Translations under genes and position numbers: made by a program
Part shown: in pieces, positions 21,231-32,090 of the stretch
How positions within the stretch are numbered: position 1 is the stretch's first letter
Layout of the letters: the number at the start of each line of letters is the position of its first letter
The notes under the pieces: generated by a model
The model's database searches: none
What the model was told of the DNA's origin: nothing
Seen by the model: the letters and a program-made list of their open reading frames with translations, nothing else
Assembly: GCA_944472135.2 (NCBI GenBank)
Contig: OX235270.1
Location: 140,073,632-140,137,631 of the forward strand
Length of the DNA: 64,000 bases
From: Trichobilharzia regenti
Taxonomy: Eukaryota > Platyhelminthes > Trematoda > Strigeidida > Schistosomatidae
Direction: 5' to 3'

Positions 21231-21297
21231 AAGCCGTCAGTCAACTAAGTGATATGCCTAGGAAAGATAAAAAATTATCTTCCTCTTCTACAGATAT

Positions 21298-21496
21298 TTT
21301 ATTATTTATTTTTATTTTTGATTACAGCTTGACTCCACACCGTATCTTTGGGACAAGTATGGAATTTTCAGCGTGGATATTGGTAGCTCGAAATTCGCAG
21401 GCCAACCATAGATATCAGGTGTGCGTCGGCGTGGGCTCGAACCTCGGACCATGTCCATGGTCGGCGAGAGTCCTAACCACTGTGCCACCGACGCAC
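21298..21496 (-). mobile_element. SINE-1 copy
   Basis: Complete in reverse orientation. The head ends at 21496 (GTGCGTCGGTGGCACAGTGG read on the reverse strand) with intact box A and box B, and the A-rich tail is at 21298-21320. Confidence 0.9.
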
Positions 21497-21574
21497 AGTG
21501 ATAGAAAATATCAAATATAGTGATATGCTATTCTGAACTTCATTCATTTGGACAAATTACCTCTTCTTATTGCT

Positions 21575-22100
21575 TTATCTAAATAGACTACATGCTGAAA
21601 TTATTCCAAGAAATACCTAACGTCCACAGCCTGGATATTTATAAACTGAGCAAATTAACAAAGGATTAATAGGCATAAAAGCTAATAATTAACTCTACCA
21701 TTGTTACTACAATCATCTTAGGATTACTAGGATAGGTTATGAGCAATGATTAAGCGTTTTTGGTAAACATAGGAGGTGGAATGGAGTTTAATCATACACT
21801 CAACCAATAGATTCAGCTTATTTAGTATGCGTCCCTGACTGTTTTAATAGATAATCTTAAAAGCTGTTTTGATATCCCTCGTATTAGTTACAATCCCTCT
21901 TATTCCTAAGTCGCTTATTATTTTGTTTATTTTAACTGGCCTGTCCCTTTTCGTATAAACTGATTAGACGAGTAAATATGTGATCAGACTGTATGAAATA
22001 TAATTCACAAATACACTACATGTGTGTTCAGATAACCTGTGTCTTCTAATGACGCCACTTAAACATGTTGAGGCGATTAACTATTTTAAATAATAAACCG
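21575..22100. repeat. Unclassified repeat F, partial
   Basis: The block ATTATTCCAAGAAATACCTA..CTGGATATTTATAAACTGAG (from about 21600) is similar to 43945-44010 (ATTATTCTAGAAAATGTCTA). The flank of the latter also resembles 20050-20115. No coding frame or pol III box identifies it. The extent is uncertain. Confidence 0.4.
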
Positions 22101-22139
22101 ACTTTACTGACTTATCACCTATATTTATTTGTTATCATT

Positions 22140-22370
22140 TATTTCATTCCTTTACGTTCCCAGTGGAACATAGCGTTCCGAGCAAGAGCTTTGAAGTTTC
22201 GGTAGCAGTGGTATTTATTTTTGGTTTACGGGATGTCGTTGATAGCCTCATGCCCAAGCTCCCCTATTTACCAGTCCTATCACTGGCTTAAAGAGGTAAA
22301 GGAATGCGTCAGCCGGGAACCACCTGCGTGATTGGTGAGTATTCTTCCTCGGTGATGCCAACGCACCATA
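22140..22370 (-). mobile_element. SINE-2 copy
   Basis: Reverse orientation. It starts with the LINE-like tail CATTCCTTTACGTTCCCAGT and the duplicated GAAGTTTCGGTAGCAGTGG element, then the GCCTCATGCCCAA and GGCTTAAAGAGGTAAAGGA blocks, and ends in a worn tRNA-like head near 22370. Confidence 0.85.
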
Positions 22371-22399
22371 GGAAACAGCCTTGCTTGACCTAAGTTTCG

Positions 22400-22625
22400 T
22401 GTTTGTTCGCACTCACCAATCACCAAGGTGTATCTGAAACCTCAAGGGAACTCATGTCCCTTCTGAGATTCGAACCAGCGTCATCCAGTGCTGCAGTCAG
22501 GGATATTACCACTGAGCTATTCGATCTCAAAGGAGTGTGTCGGTTGGGGGACAACCTCTGGGTCACATGCGTGGTTGTTGGTCATTCTACCGCTCTGCCA
22601 TCGACGCATGACCTATCACCTAATC
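22400..22625 (-). mobile_element. SINE-5 copy: tRNA-like repeat
   Basis: On the reverse strand, TAGCTCAGTGGTAATATCCC is an exact box A (TAGCTCAGTGG), and about 35 bp later GGTTCGAATCT is an exact box B. The arms do not form a clean functional tRNA, so this is a tRNA-derived repeat. Worn relatives are at 6911-7095 and 45265-45350. Confidence 0.6.
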
Positions 22626-23149
22626 AACCAATTTTTGCATGGAATATTCTCATTAAATTAAAACTTTACAATGGAAATTCTAAAAGAAACTATATGCCAT
22701 GAGCTATTTTCTTGTGTTCTTAGGATTACACATATATGATCGCAACAAATATTGTCTTCTATACACATAACAGATCATTAATTTAACCGTCTGTATAGCA
22801 GTGAAATGTTTGGTGCGGAAAGAAGCTAAAACCAAAGTTAAGATAATAAGAAACCATTCAAGTGAGAGTATATTATAAGAGAAAATTCTCACACTCTAAG
22901 TAGTATTCACATTACAAATGCAGCACGAGTTTAATTTCTGAATTAACCAACTGCATATTTTTCTGTCTATCAACATAGTCCAAAGTTAAGCATGTTTTCA
23001 GCGTAATCAAAAATGTCAGTCTCACGTGATAGGGACAGCGGTTTAAAATTGAAACTTTCAACTTGAAGATTTCGAATGTGGTGAATGGCATCATAAAAGA
23101 AGGCTGGTCTTATCTTAAACTAGTAATGTGTGATACCAGCTAACAGTGA
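22626..23149. other. No gene seen
   Basis: AT-rich, short open frames without recognisable motifs. Confidence 0.4.
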
Positions 23150-24290
23150 TCATGAATAATAGAGAATATTTGCAGCTCGGGTGAATGATTTTGATATTTT
23201 TGTGTTCTCTTGGCTAGTTGACTTAATTCCGAAGCTTTCGTCATCCAGCGTCTAGACAACATCTTGAGCTAAGGCTTTGGTATCAAGTGAACTTGTTTGG
23301 ATTCTTCACGAATGATATAACTGTATCTCCTGATAACCATTGAGGCGAATGGTTCTCAATTTACATTCATCATTTTTACTGACTTGCAGTTTGAACGTCT
23401 TGGTCATACGATTTATTTTTTATTAGTTGGTAAATTTGACCTACGGTAGGGTGTTTGTTAATTTCTGATTCACCTGAGTACCAAACATGCTTCTAGAAAT
23501 TCCCTAACTGCATTTATGGTGTTTCTTCTATTAAAAATGTCTACATTATTGCAATTAAATTGATGTCCGTGGTTGTCTACGTGCATTGATATGAAAGAAT
23601 ATACATCGTATCTTTTCAAGGCTAATTTATGGTTGAAAAAGGGATGCCCACATTGACCATAGTAATGTTAACCGCGCTTTGTGCAATTTATATTTTAAGT
23701 GGTATTGATATTATCTTCTTTTACTGTTGGATTTATTTGGTCTGCACAAAACTGAATAAAGCGATTGTGTTCTACAAGAGATACGAAATATCTCTGAAAC
23801 AACGGCTGGAATATTAAGACCATTTGAAATAGATAAAGCATTCAAGCCAGACAGCCAACAAATTCACTTCACACACCGAAAGATCCAACAGAAAAAGAAG
23901 ATGAAATTAATACCATTTACAAAATAAAGTGCATGTATGAACTGTAACAGTAGAGAATTAAAAATCAGCCACCAGTCACAACAGTCGTCTCCAGGAGATA
24001 CAAATATATCATTCATTGAGAATTTGAATACGTTCATTCAAAACGTGAGTTGATTATGTTGTCTAGAAGGTGGAAAACGAAATCTTCGCGGTTAAATCGA
24101 ACAGCTCAGAGAACACAACTGAGTGAAAACGATACAAGAATTCGTAAAATTCAAGCGTCTGTTCTACCTGTTCTAAGCACAATTCGTCATTTTGATGTGG
24201 TTGAGTTCTCTGAACTGGATAGTTTATTCGCGAAGCTTTCATTGCCCAACTACTAGGCCACATCCTCAGCGCATACTCCATCATATACAA
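23150..24290 (-). mobile_element. Composite of PLE-B1 and PLE-B2 ends and worn nuclease sequence
   Basis: 23150-23300 is a reverse PLE-B2 terminal repeat, followed to about 23820 by decayed PLE-B tail and GIY-YIG sequence on the reverse strand. 23825-23990 is PLE-B coding remnant on the forward strand, and 24040-24130 a forward PLE-B2 end. 24180-24290 is a reverse PLE-B1 end. The mixture points to inverted PLE ends and later insertion of a second subfamily. Confidence 0.65.
24229..24273 (-). ncRNA. hammerhead-like ribozyme in a PLE-B1 end
   Basis: Reverse strand: UGCG, CUGAGGA (matches CUGANGA), a longer imperfect stem II with GGCC and GGGC, GAAA, GCUU, then CGCG. Stem I keeps three Watson-Crick pairs and one wobble. 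Less regular than the copy at 12245. Confidence 0.35.
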
Positions 24291-24385
24291 ATAATTATTG
24301 CATGTCTAAGAACATTTGAATTTGCGTCATGCTGCATGCAGGATGATTACTATCAAGTTAAAAATCTTCTAGTATGATAAAGATA

Positions 24386-24620
24386 GTGCGTCGGTGGCAC
24401 AGAGTTTAGGACGCTAGCCGACCATGCACATAGTTCGATCACCGGCCACTGAAACACTCCTTTACCTCGCTAAACCAGAAATAAATAGCTGGTAAAGAGG
24501 AAAGGTTAGACATGAGGCTAGCAACGTCATCCTGTAAAATTAAGCACTTCTACAGAAACTTCAGCCCACTAGCTTGAGGCCCTATGCTCCACTGGGAAAC
24601 GTGAAGGAAAAAATAATAAT
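24386..24620 (+). mobile_element. SINE-2 copy
   Basis: The head starts GTGCGTCGGTGGCACAGAGT with a short, damaged box-B region. It continues with the CTCCTTTACCTCGCTAAACC block and ends in the LINE-like tail CCACTGGGAAACGTGAAGGA plus an AATAATAAT tail. Confidence 0.85.
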
Positions 24621-24837
24621 TGATATAGAAAGATCTTTCTCAGCTTGTTTTGTGTATTTGGTTACAAAAATAGTTGGAGACCTTTAGGAAAAAAGTAATT
24701 AAATGTGACTCCACGTGGGGTATATTTCTTCATTTCATCAACCTACATCAGCAGTTATTAAAATCAGATAAATTCATGATGAGGTTATACTGTTGATATT
24801 TAGCAGTGTAGTGTCTTCAACAATTATAATTATCTAT

Positions 24838-27030
24838 TATTGTTCCCTACGGCTCCTAGTGGAACATAGGGCTTCAACTCCACGTCTCCACTTGCTTGCT
24901 CCTGTCTGCTGCTGTACTATTCATCTGCATCCACGTTAGTCCACACCGTTTCATGTCACACTTGCACTGATGCCCCACTCGCCGCTTCCCTTTCGGCCTG
25001 GTTTTAATCGAGCGATGGCCTGACGGTCGCGCGATGTCACCCAGTGGCGGCCTCAGCGAGTGTCCACTCCATCTCCACCGCTTTCTCCTGCATATTTGTT
25101 GGTTAGCGATTGGTTCTTGTTTTGTTTGTTCCGAGCCAAAGTTTCTTGTTGGTGCTTCTTTCCGGCCCGGCTGTCTGATCTTCATTCAGTATAGAGCCAG
25201 CGAAGACAGTTGTTGGTTGATAAAGGTATGCAACAGGCTGTTGGAAATATTCTTTGTGACCAGCCCGTCAAGTTTCTGATCCGTATAGAATAAGTGACTG
25301 AAGCCTCAGGATGGTCGGGGGTGGGTGTCTTGCGCTGAGGGTTGGCCACCCCTCCGCACACCTCTTGAAATGCTCCCATATGACCGTGCGTCTTACATAG
25401 ACTCTCCTGAGGAAGTCCTACTCACTGCCTTCACGTGGCGGAGGTGTTTCTCACTAAAGCGAGAGGGCAAAAGCGGATGCCCGGCGCTCTCCACCGGGTT
25501 GACTGTCCATTGGATGACAGTCTAGGGGAGACGGCTAAACCCTGATTCCAAACCTTCAACGACTGGCGTATGAAGCTCACCGGAGCTCACCGGCAGACGT
25601 ATGGACAAGGGGCTTGTTGGATGTCCTGGATGTCTGGCCCCATTCAAAAAGGCGTATGAACCGAACTCTGGTCACCGGCTGCCAATGGATAGTGGGCTCC
25701 CTACTCCACTCCTACTGCCTTGTAGGTCACACTTAGCCGTGTAAAGGCTAGAGCTGCACTCTCAAACAAAAGGCCGAGCGATGCTGGGGACATCACTCGT
25801 ACCAAATTCCCAAGAAACTTCATGAACTCGTTCATGAAGCCGGCTCATCCTCCCGTAGGAGATAGCCGAAGTAAAGTAAAGTAAGTAAGTAATAAGTGAC
25901 TGACTTGATGTTTGTATTGAAAATCCGACCGAATTTCGTTGTTGATGGTGAGTGACGAAAAATCCAGATTCATTTCAGGTTGATTGATGAATGTGTTTCT
26001 CTCCCCCCTCCCCAATTCTCGCTCGATTTGACATCCTCGTCCGTTCCGACTGCGTGTAGCTGAGACAATGCTCCCTAGATAAGTGAATGAAGTAACCTTC
26101 TTCAAATCCCGTCCGTTGATGGTGCCTGAAGTTGGATGTTGCTGTTGCTGGTTGGTTATTTTCATAACCTCCGTCTTGTCTATGTTCACCTGGAGTCCTG
26201 TCTTCACCGGCTGCTTCTTCGACCAGTTTGTCGGTCTTCGTTTGTAAGTCTTCGATTTTGTGTGTGTGACATCAAGCATAAATCATCGCCGTGCAAAGCC
26301 AAGGTCTTCTAGGTTCTTCACATCGGTCCAGGATATCCCTGTCTTCTCGTTTCCCACTCACTGTCTGACGCATAATCCAGTCAGTCCACCACAATTAGGA
26401 ATATCATTGGTGATAGTAAGCACCCTTGTCTGATTCCTGTGTTTACTCCAAACGCCTCGCTGAGTTTTCCGTTGTGGATCACTTGACATGTGCCGTTGTC
26501 GTACAGCTGTTGAATAAGGTTGATGAATATTTGGGGTACACCGTAGTACTCGAGTAGTTTCCAAATCGCCGCACGATCAACGCTGTCGAAGGCCTTCTCG
26601 AAGTCTGTAAAGTTGAGGTAGAGGTTTGATTGATGGCCATTCCATGCTTTGTTCTGTGATGATGATGCGTAGAGTTGCAATTTGGTCAGAACATGATTTG
26701 CCTTTCCTGGATGCAGCCAGCTTGTTCTGGTCGGAGTTCTGTCTCCAGTGTGTCCTTTATTCTCTCCAGGATGATGCGACTCAGGATTTTACTTGGCGTC
26801 GATGGAAGCATGATTTCTCGCCAGTTTTTGCAGAGTGGGGCCTAAGTCGCCTTTCTTTGGTAGTTTCACGAGGTAACCTTCCCTCCAGTCAGTAGGCACC
26901 TTTTCCTCCTTCCAGAACTTTTGCAATAATGGAGTCAGCATGTCTGATGTAGTCTTTGGGTCCGCTTTCAGTGCTTCAGGGAGTATTCCATCTGGTCCAG
27001 CTGCTTTTCCAGCATTCAGAAGCTTGATCG
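24838..27030 (-). mobile_element. Largest RTE-clade (SR2-like) LINE copy, RT domain to 3' end
   Basis: On the reverse strand from 27030 the frames read LLNAGKAAGPDGILPEALKA, then KFWKEEKVPTDWREGYLVKL (fingers), then DFEKAFDSVDRAAIWKLLEY, GVPQIFINLIQQLYDN and the TGIRQGCLLSPMIFLIVVDW box. After a broken FADD region come KTGLQVNIDKTEVMKITNQQ and VTSFTYLGSIVSA (25845-26279), and finally the 3' tail (24838-25290). The endonuclease half is absent. A 589-bp element sits inside at 25302-25890. Frameshifts separate the blocks, so it is not functional. Confidence 0.9.
25302..25890 (+). mobile_element. GC-rich 589-bp insertion with exact 13-bp target-site duplication
   Basis: The RTE sequence AATAAGTGACTGA occurs once at 25289-25301 and again at 25891-25903, directly flanking the insert. 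The insert is much more GC-rich than its surroundings. It ends in a simple GTAAA/GTAAGT-repeat tail (25870-25890), as expected of a target-primed retroelement. Near its 5' end CCTCAG (25304) can pair with CTGAGG (about 25335), and GGGGTGG with CCACCCC, in a crossing (pseudoknot) order. No pol III box pair or RT motif was found. It could be a 5'-to-3' deleted LINE or a non-autonomous element. Orientation is inferred from the tail. Confidence 0.75.
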
Positions 27031-28320
27031 CAACAATAGATTTTTTATATTCCTTATCAGGCAGATTATTTAATATAAAAGCAGAGATTTCGTATCGTCA
27101 CAACACGGTAGAAGTACTGAATAGTAATACAGTTAGGTGAAAAGAACAGTTAATCACTGAGTCTTTATCCATCAAATCAACTCTAAACACGTCCAGTGCA
27201 AAACAGCAGAGGGAAATAAAAGTAGGCAAGGAGAATGATGAAGTCTGTGGAATACACTGTTCTCAGTATGAAGGGCAGTAAATTATTCCTGAAAAAGGCA
27301 AACAGTTATATATATTGAATCACTGTGCCAAAATTCTACTCTCACATTATCCCTCAGATGTTGACATATGCAATGAGTCTTCCTTCAGAAGTAAGTCGAA
27401 GTCACTCGTCTCTCTGAACTTAGTAAATGTTAAACGTTGATATCGTTAAATGGAACGTAAACTCGCCTTCAAGCATACTCTCACTTTCCTCATAAGGATA
27501 CTCATCTGTTCATTTATTTATTGATTTTGTTGAATTGAAGGGCAGAATCGTGATCATGAATAATTTCATAAGGGATAATGACATTGTCACTTCTGCATAA
27601 TTCATCTCATTCGGCAATGTTGATTAGATGACCGTTGTGTGTTTAACATGATCGACCTGGAAAGTGCAGTGTCGAATAAATAGATTGGAGTGGCTGTCAC
27701 AAAACTATTTCTTCATGTAAAGTAATTCCTATGTACTCGGGTATTCATTCATGTTTCATAAACTCGAAGGCACTGTGTGAAATTTCGACTAAATCTGAAT
27801 CACTCAGAAGTTTATTTTATATATATACACACATACACAAATCATGCTGTCAGTACTCTAATCCCAACAGTGAGTGTATTGTGCAAATTTTTTTATGTAT
27901 CCTACTTAAGAGCCAGGACACTGGACAGGTGAAATCCGGAGATAATCGATACCTGAGGTGTCTGATCTCACAGCCATATGTTCAACTGCTAAATTCCAGT
28001 GAAATAGCAATATACGTTTTATCGAGTCAAAATAAATAGTGAGTTTTGAAGCTGAGTGAATATAGTTACATGGGGAATGTGTTACCCATCCCATCACGCT
28101 TCAATATTCAACAATCTGTGTTTTCTGGAAAAAGGATCATATTTTCGCCGTTTTATAGGTGCTCAGACGAAGATAGGCTATTCTATCAAACGTCGGGATA
28201 AAGTAAACCTATTGGACACTAGTTAGTAACTAATGCAGTGTGTCTAATCCTTTGTTTGGCGTAAAGTGAATTCTATCCGATTCGACTTCGAAGAGACCAG
28301 AAGAGACACGAGTCCCTTCA
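27031..28320. other. About 1.3 kb with no recognised feature
   Basis: No exon-like open frame, SINE box or PLE/LINE block was identified. It may contain regulatory DNA or worn repeats. Confidence 0.4.
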
Positions 28321-28375
28321 AGGCTGCTGATGCGCCTTGTTAACTAGTGCAGACCAACACGAAACGTAGGCCAAG
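28321..28375 (+). ncRNA. weak hammerhead-like motif
   Basis: CUGAUGC (consensus CUGAUGA), a 4-bp UGUU/AACA stem, then CGAAAC and a GUA cleavage triplet, with GGCU and GGCC as possible stem I. The last A of the core box is C, so activity is unlikely. The surrounding DNA is unassigned. Confidence 0.25.
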
Positions 28376-28584
28376 ACTTCCTGCGGCATGCTTCCAATCA
28401 CCCAATATTTACAGTCTGGATTGAGCTTTTAGCTTACTTCACATCATCTGATATAGGCTGCTCCTGAAATCACTTAACTGTGTGCACACAGAGCGATATT
28501 CCAATGTACAGGATATAACGGAGGGCTTCTATCCGGTTTTCTGAACATATTCCAAGAAACCTATGCCTGAAAGGAAGCAAATAT

Positions 28585-29400
28585 TCTCAGAGTACAATTA
28601 CCAGATTTATTGTTTATACCGGACATCTCGTAGAGATTTCCAAGTCCTTCAAAATATAAATAATTCTAATTTCTTTTTATTACAGCTTGATTCCACACTG
28701 TATTTTCGGTACAAGTATGGAATTTCCAGCATGGATATCGGTAGACCGAATTTTGCAGCCCGACCATAGATATCACGTGTGTGTCGGCAGAGGATCGAAC
28801 CTCGGACCATGTGTATGGTCAGCGAGAGTTCTAACCACTGTGCCACCAACGCACATAGACAAAGCACAGCAAATTTACTACGATTTGCCAAAGTGATTGC
28901 AATCAAACTATTTAAACCAGACTAATGCATACAGAAAGAGAGTGTGATTAATTTCTCACTCCCTTGATTAGTGAATTTTGATTTTGATTACATTAACAAC
29001 TAGTCATCTAATTCAATGATCTCAACTCACTGAACAAATCCAGTTCTCATAAACTGTAACCACTTTTGTATTTTGAGTTCCCGTGTAAACCTACAAGCTA
29101 ACACTGTTCTGTTAATCAATTCTTTCTCTTTTCGATCTTACCCCTCCCCACCCCCTGTTTTCAACTTAGAAGGTGTTTAAATAGATGATGAAAACTTAAA
29201 CTAAAAATTGTGCTGCTTACATTTTGGATGCGTCAATTGTATAGTATCTCTTCTCTACTACCACTGAAACATTAAAGTATGTTATTATCATCTATATAAC
29301 CATTGTTATTTCAGGTAGTTTGCAGTTAGCTAATGATAACCTGTGAAAGAGAAATAGTTTCCTTAAGACTTTATGTCAGTTTCCAAGAAAGAAGCGATAA
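28585..29400 (+). mobile_element. PLE-F copy, nuclease tail and end, with nested SINE-1
   Basis: It aligns with 41970-42540 (GGACATCTCG.AGAGATTTC, then GACAAAG..AGCAAATTTA, then the AGAAAGAGAGTGTGA block). In the partner the frame reads TGHLEEISKSFKI and LRFTEVMAIKRSKPDLSIQK, the C-terminal part of a PLE nuclease. Here the frame is split by SINE-1 at 28673-28855. The end (about 29290-29370) contains a worn hammerhead region reading CUAAUGA and GAAA. Confidence 0.75.
28673..28855 (-). mobile_element. SINE-1 copy inserted in PLE-F
   Basis: Complete reverse-oriented copy. Box A and box B are readable on the reverse strand, with one change in the GTGCGTTGGTGGCACAGTGG head. The related uninterrupted sequence at about 42020-42045 shows the empty site within ATTAAATAGACAAAG. 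Confidence 0.9.
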
Positions 29401-29447
29401 ATAATCTAGAATAAACATCTTCAAAGCAAGCTAAATGAATCATTTAT

Positions 29448-29925
29448 TAATTGTTCTTCTGTTGGATTCCGAGTGGAACATAGGGTTTTAATAGCACATA
29501 TCCATGTTATTCTGTTGTCTTTGGTTCTCTTTTTAGCTGGCTGCACGATTACTCATAGGCTGTCTCCTCCTCCTCATCATCATCATCATCATGTGATCTC
29601 CTCCATATTACTCTCAAACACACGATCAACTCACTATATCCCATTCAGGTTCCACTTGAACGATTCGTGTGCTCAAGATGTCACGCAACAGTATCTTCAA
29701 AAAGTGCTTAGTCTACCTCAATTTTCTACGGTATATTTATTAGGCAGTAGGTATTTATATGGCTCCCGCAGTTCCCTGGTATTAACACTTTCTGGTTGGT
29801 CATATCCAATCTTCACTATTGAGAAAGGAAACTGTTGCCAAAAGTCTACAGTAGCTAGTTGGAAATGCTTCTAATGGCGTCAACGCCGAGTTTCTGACTC
29901 GTATAGAGGGACTGAATAACCATTC
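29448..29925 (-). mobile_element. RTE-clade LINE 3' end
   Basis: It starts with the terminal motif at 29463-29490 and runs through the C-terminal region to a QKSTVASWKC-like segment equivalent to the tail after the FNSNVKSV block. It contains a short (CAT)n run at 29573-29590. Many stops. Confidence 0.75.
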
Positions 29926-29989
29926 ATGCTTTAATTCATGGATAATCCATATCCAGGCATTAATGAAAACAAAACACGTAGTTCAGTGA

Positions 29990-31812
29990 AAGAGTCTCTT
30001 TTCGGCGGTGAATTCATTTTCCTAGCTGTACAATCGCAATTTATATGTGTTATTTTGTATGTAAGTGTACATTAAGTTTATTAAACAAAAATACAATCGG
30101 TTATGATTATTTTAACTTAACAGGTGAAGATTGGTAAAAAAAGTCAAAAAATTAGGCGTCAATGAAATTAGGGTAGTAAGAAATGTGATGAGTTATCACA
30201 AACAGTTGTTAAAAGAAGTTATGTAATAATCTGAACAGTTTGATGAGTGAGTTTTACTCAGGACGCATATATGAACAAAAAAAGAATACGAAGTTGTGCA
30301 AGAAATCTGAATCAATACAAGAATTCTAAGCAGTTAAAGAACAGGCAAAAGAAAAATTAGGTCATCAAATCAGAAATTTAAATCAAATCAAAACAAAAAA
30401 GTTGTTACCATGACAGTAAAAGTGGATAAGTAATCGTCTTTTAGGATAGGTAGACAAAACGAATTAGAAACAAAAAAGTTACGTAATATTGTGTGAAATT
30501 TAATAGCATAGAATTTATCGTTGTAAACAAGAATTGATTTAGAATGACAAGTGGAACAAGTGAAATAATACCGGGGACAGTTCAAAGTGAGAATAGTAAT
30601 AGTAACAATTGACGTAATAAGGAAGAGTATACAAATTGAATAGACAAAATGAAAAATGAAAAATTGGTAGAGCTAAAATATGATTGGGGATTATCATATT
30701 TTAGCATAGAGGGATTAAGACCATGAGAGTTGGAGGGGTTGAACGAACTTTTTCTGTACACAGAGATCTGGCCATCCTGCGATAAAATTCACACTCGAAT
30801 TGGAGAACGAGTCTAGCATTCATTTCCTCGATGTGAACTTATCAAGAAGAACCGATGGAACTCTGAAGAGATCAACTTATCTTAAGCTGTCATGGAATGG
30901 TAAACTGACAAATTTCTACAGCTGGGTACCCATTGGTCGAAAACGAAACCTGGTCCGGTCGCTTGCCACTCGTATTCGGCGCATTTGTAGCACTGATGCT
31001 GTGGAAGATGAGTTATACATTTTGAGGAAAATACTAATGCAAAATGGATTTCCACCACGTTTTATAGATAAGAATATACATTCAAAGCCTACAAAACGTG
31101 ACTTATCAACCGCTCCCAAGAAAATACTTTACATGAGCTTGGAATTCAAAGGGGACTTAGCTTCCGATATCATGAAACGAAGGATATCACAGTCCCTGAA
31201 AGAACATTCCCTGCTGCCTCTCTGAGAATAGCTTTTACTAACCGACCATTGCTGTTCAATAACCTGAAGGACAAGATCCCACTGTTGACCAACTCTATGT
31301 GCGTTTATCAATTCACCTGCTCGTGTGGAGCTAGGTATATCGGTTGTTCGACTCGAGTTTTGCCCAAGAGGGTGCAAGAACACTATCCTGCATGGCTACG
31401 AAAAGGTGGAAGTGGAGCAATAAGAAGCGTGATCATTGAACATCTGGTCGATAATGATCACCCTATCTCTATAGCCTCCGCCTTTAAAGTCATCTACAAG
31501 GCAAAGAGTAGTTTACCCAAATCCCTACGCACCCGACTCATCTGTATTGCTGAAGCTTTGGCTATCGAAACAGCAAAGCCAGATCTCTGTGTACAGAAAA
31601 GGTTCGTTAACCCCTCCAACTCTCATGGTCTTAATCCCTCTATGCTAAAATATGATAATCTTCAATCATATTTTAGCTCTACCAATTTTTCATTTTTTAT
31701 TTTGTCTATTCAATTTGCAGTCTCTTCCTTATTAAGTCAATTGTTACTATTACTATTCTCACTTTGAACTGTCCCCGGTATTATTTCACTTGTTCCACTT
31801 GTCATTCTAATC
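29990..31812 (+). mobile_element. PLE-A copy: RT C-terminus, GIY-YIG domain, inverted long left arm
   Basis: The left arm (29990-30745) is the PLE-A 3' terminal region in reverse orientation. The coding part follows (about 30780-31612) and then the same terminal region in forward orientation (31613-31812, truncated). The join at about 30780 is where the element was 5'-truncated. The right side is cut at 31812 by another PLE-A fragment. The arm repeats features seen at 10.28-10.49 kb and 40.65-41.25 kb. Confidence 0.9.
30800..31620 (+). pseudogene. PLE-A RT thumb, linker and GIY-YIG nuclease with one frameshift
   Basis: The first frame (30800-31225) reads SSIHFLDVNLSRRTDGTLKR, then GRKRNLVRSLATRIRRICST and LRKILMQNGFPPRFIDKNIH, the RT region after the catalytic box and the linker. 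A one-base deletion near 31200 (relative to the copy at 10590) shifts the frame. The nuclease then continues at 31249-31620 with CVYQFTCSCGARYIGCSTR, EHYPAWL and the CVQKRFVNP tail. Repairing that one shift would give a continuous frame, so the copy is young. The RT palm is missing. The nuclease is almost identical to 10688-11000. Confidence 0.85.
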
Positions 31813-32090
31813 TTCTTTTGTATGCACTTATCCGGTTTTTCTATTTGAATGGCCAGAGTTTCTGTGATACAAAGAAGACGAGAGCGTATTTCCTTTCATA
31901 GGTTATTCTCGACTCTGTAGAATGATCACTTTGAAGCAAGAGGCGTCTGTTGAAATGGAACGATCAGTGTTAACCAAGTGTTCAATTATTCCACTCCTTA
32001 TTGCATTACTATTGCCTTTTCGCAACCATGCTGGATAGTGTTCTCTTGAATCCTCTTGGACAGGGTGCACGTCGATTTTGTATTGACGTA
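31811..32090 (-). mobile_element. PLE-A fragment, nuclease C-terminus
   Basis: The reverse frame reads DSREHYPAWLRKGNSNAIRS, then a GIIEHLVNTDRSIST segment. A frameshift is followed by an IEKPDKCIQKK-like end at about 31815. It abuts the right end of the preceding PLE-A copy in opposite orientation. Confidence 0.8.

Noticed and set aside
29473..29874. 133-codon forward ORF with a hydrophobic, signal-peptide-like start
   Set aside because: It is the antisense of an RTE 3' end.
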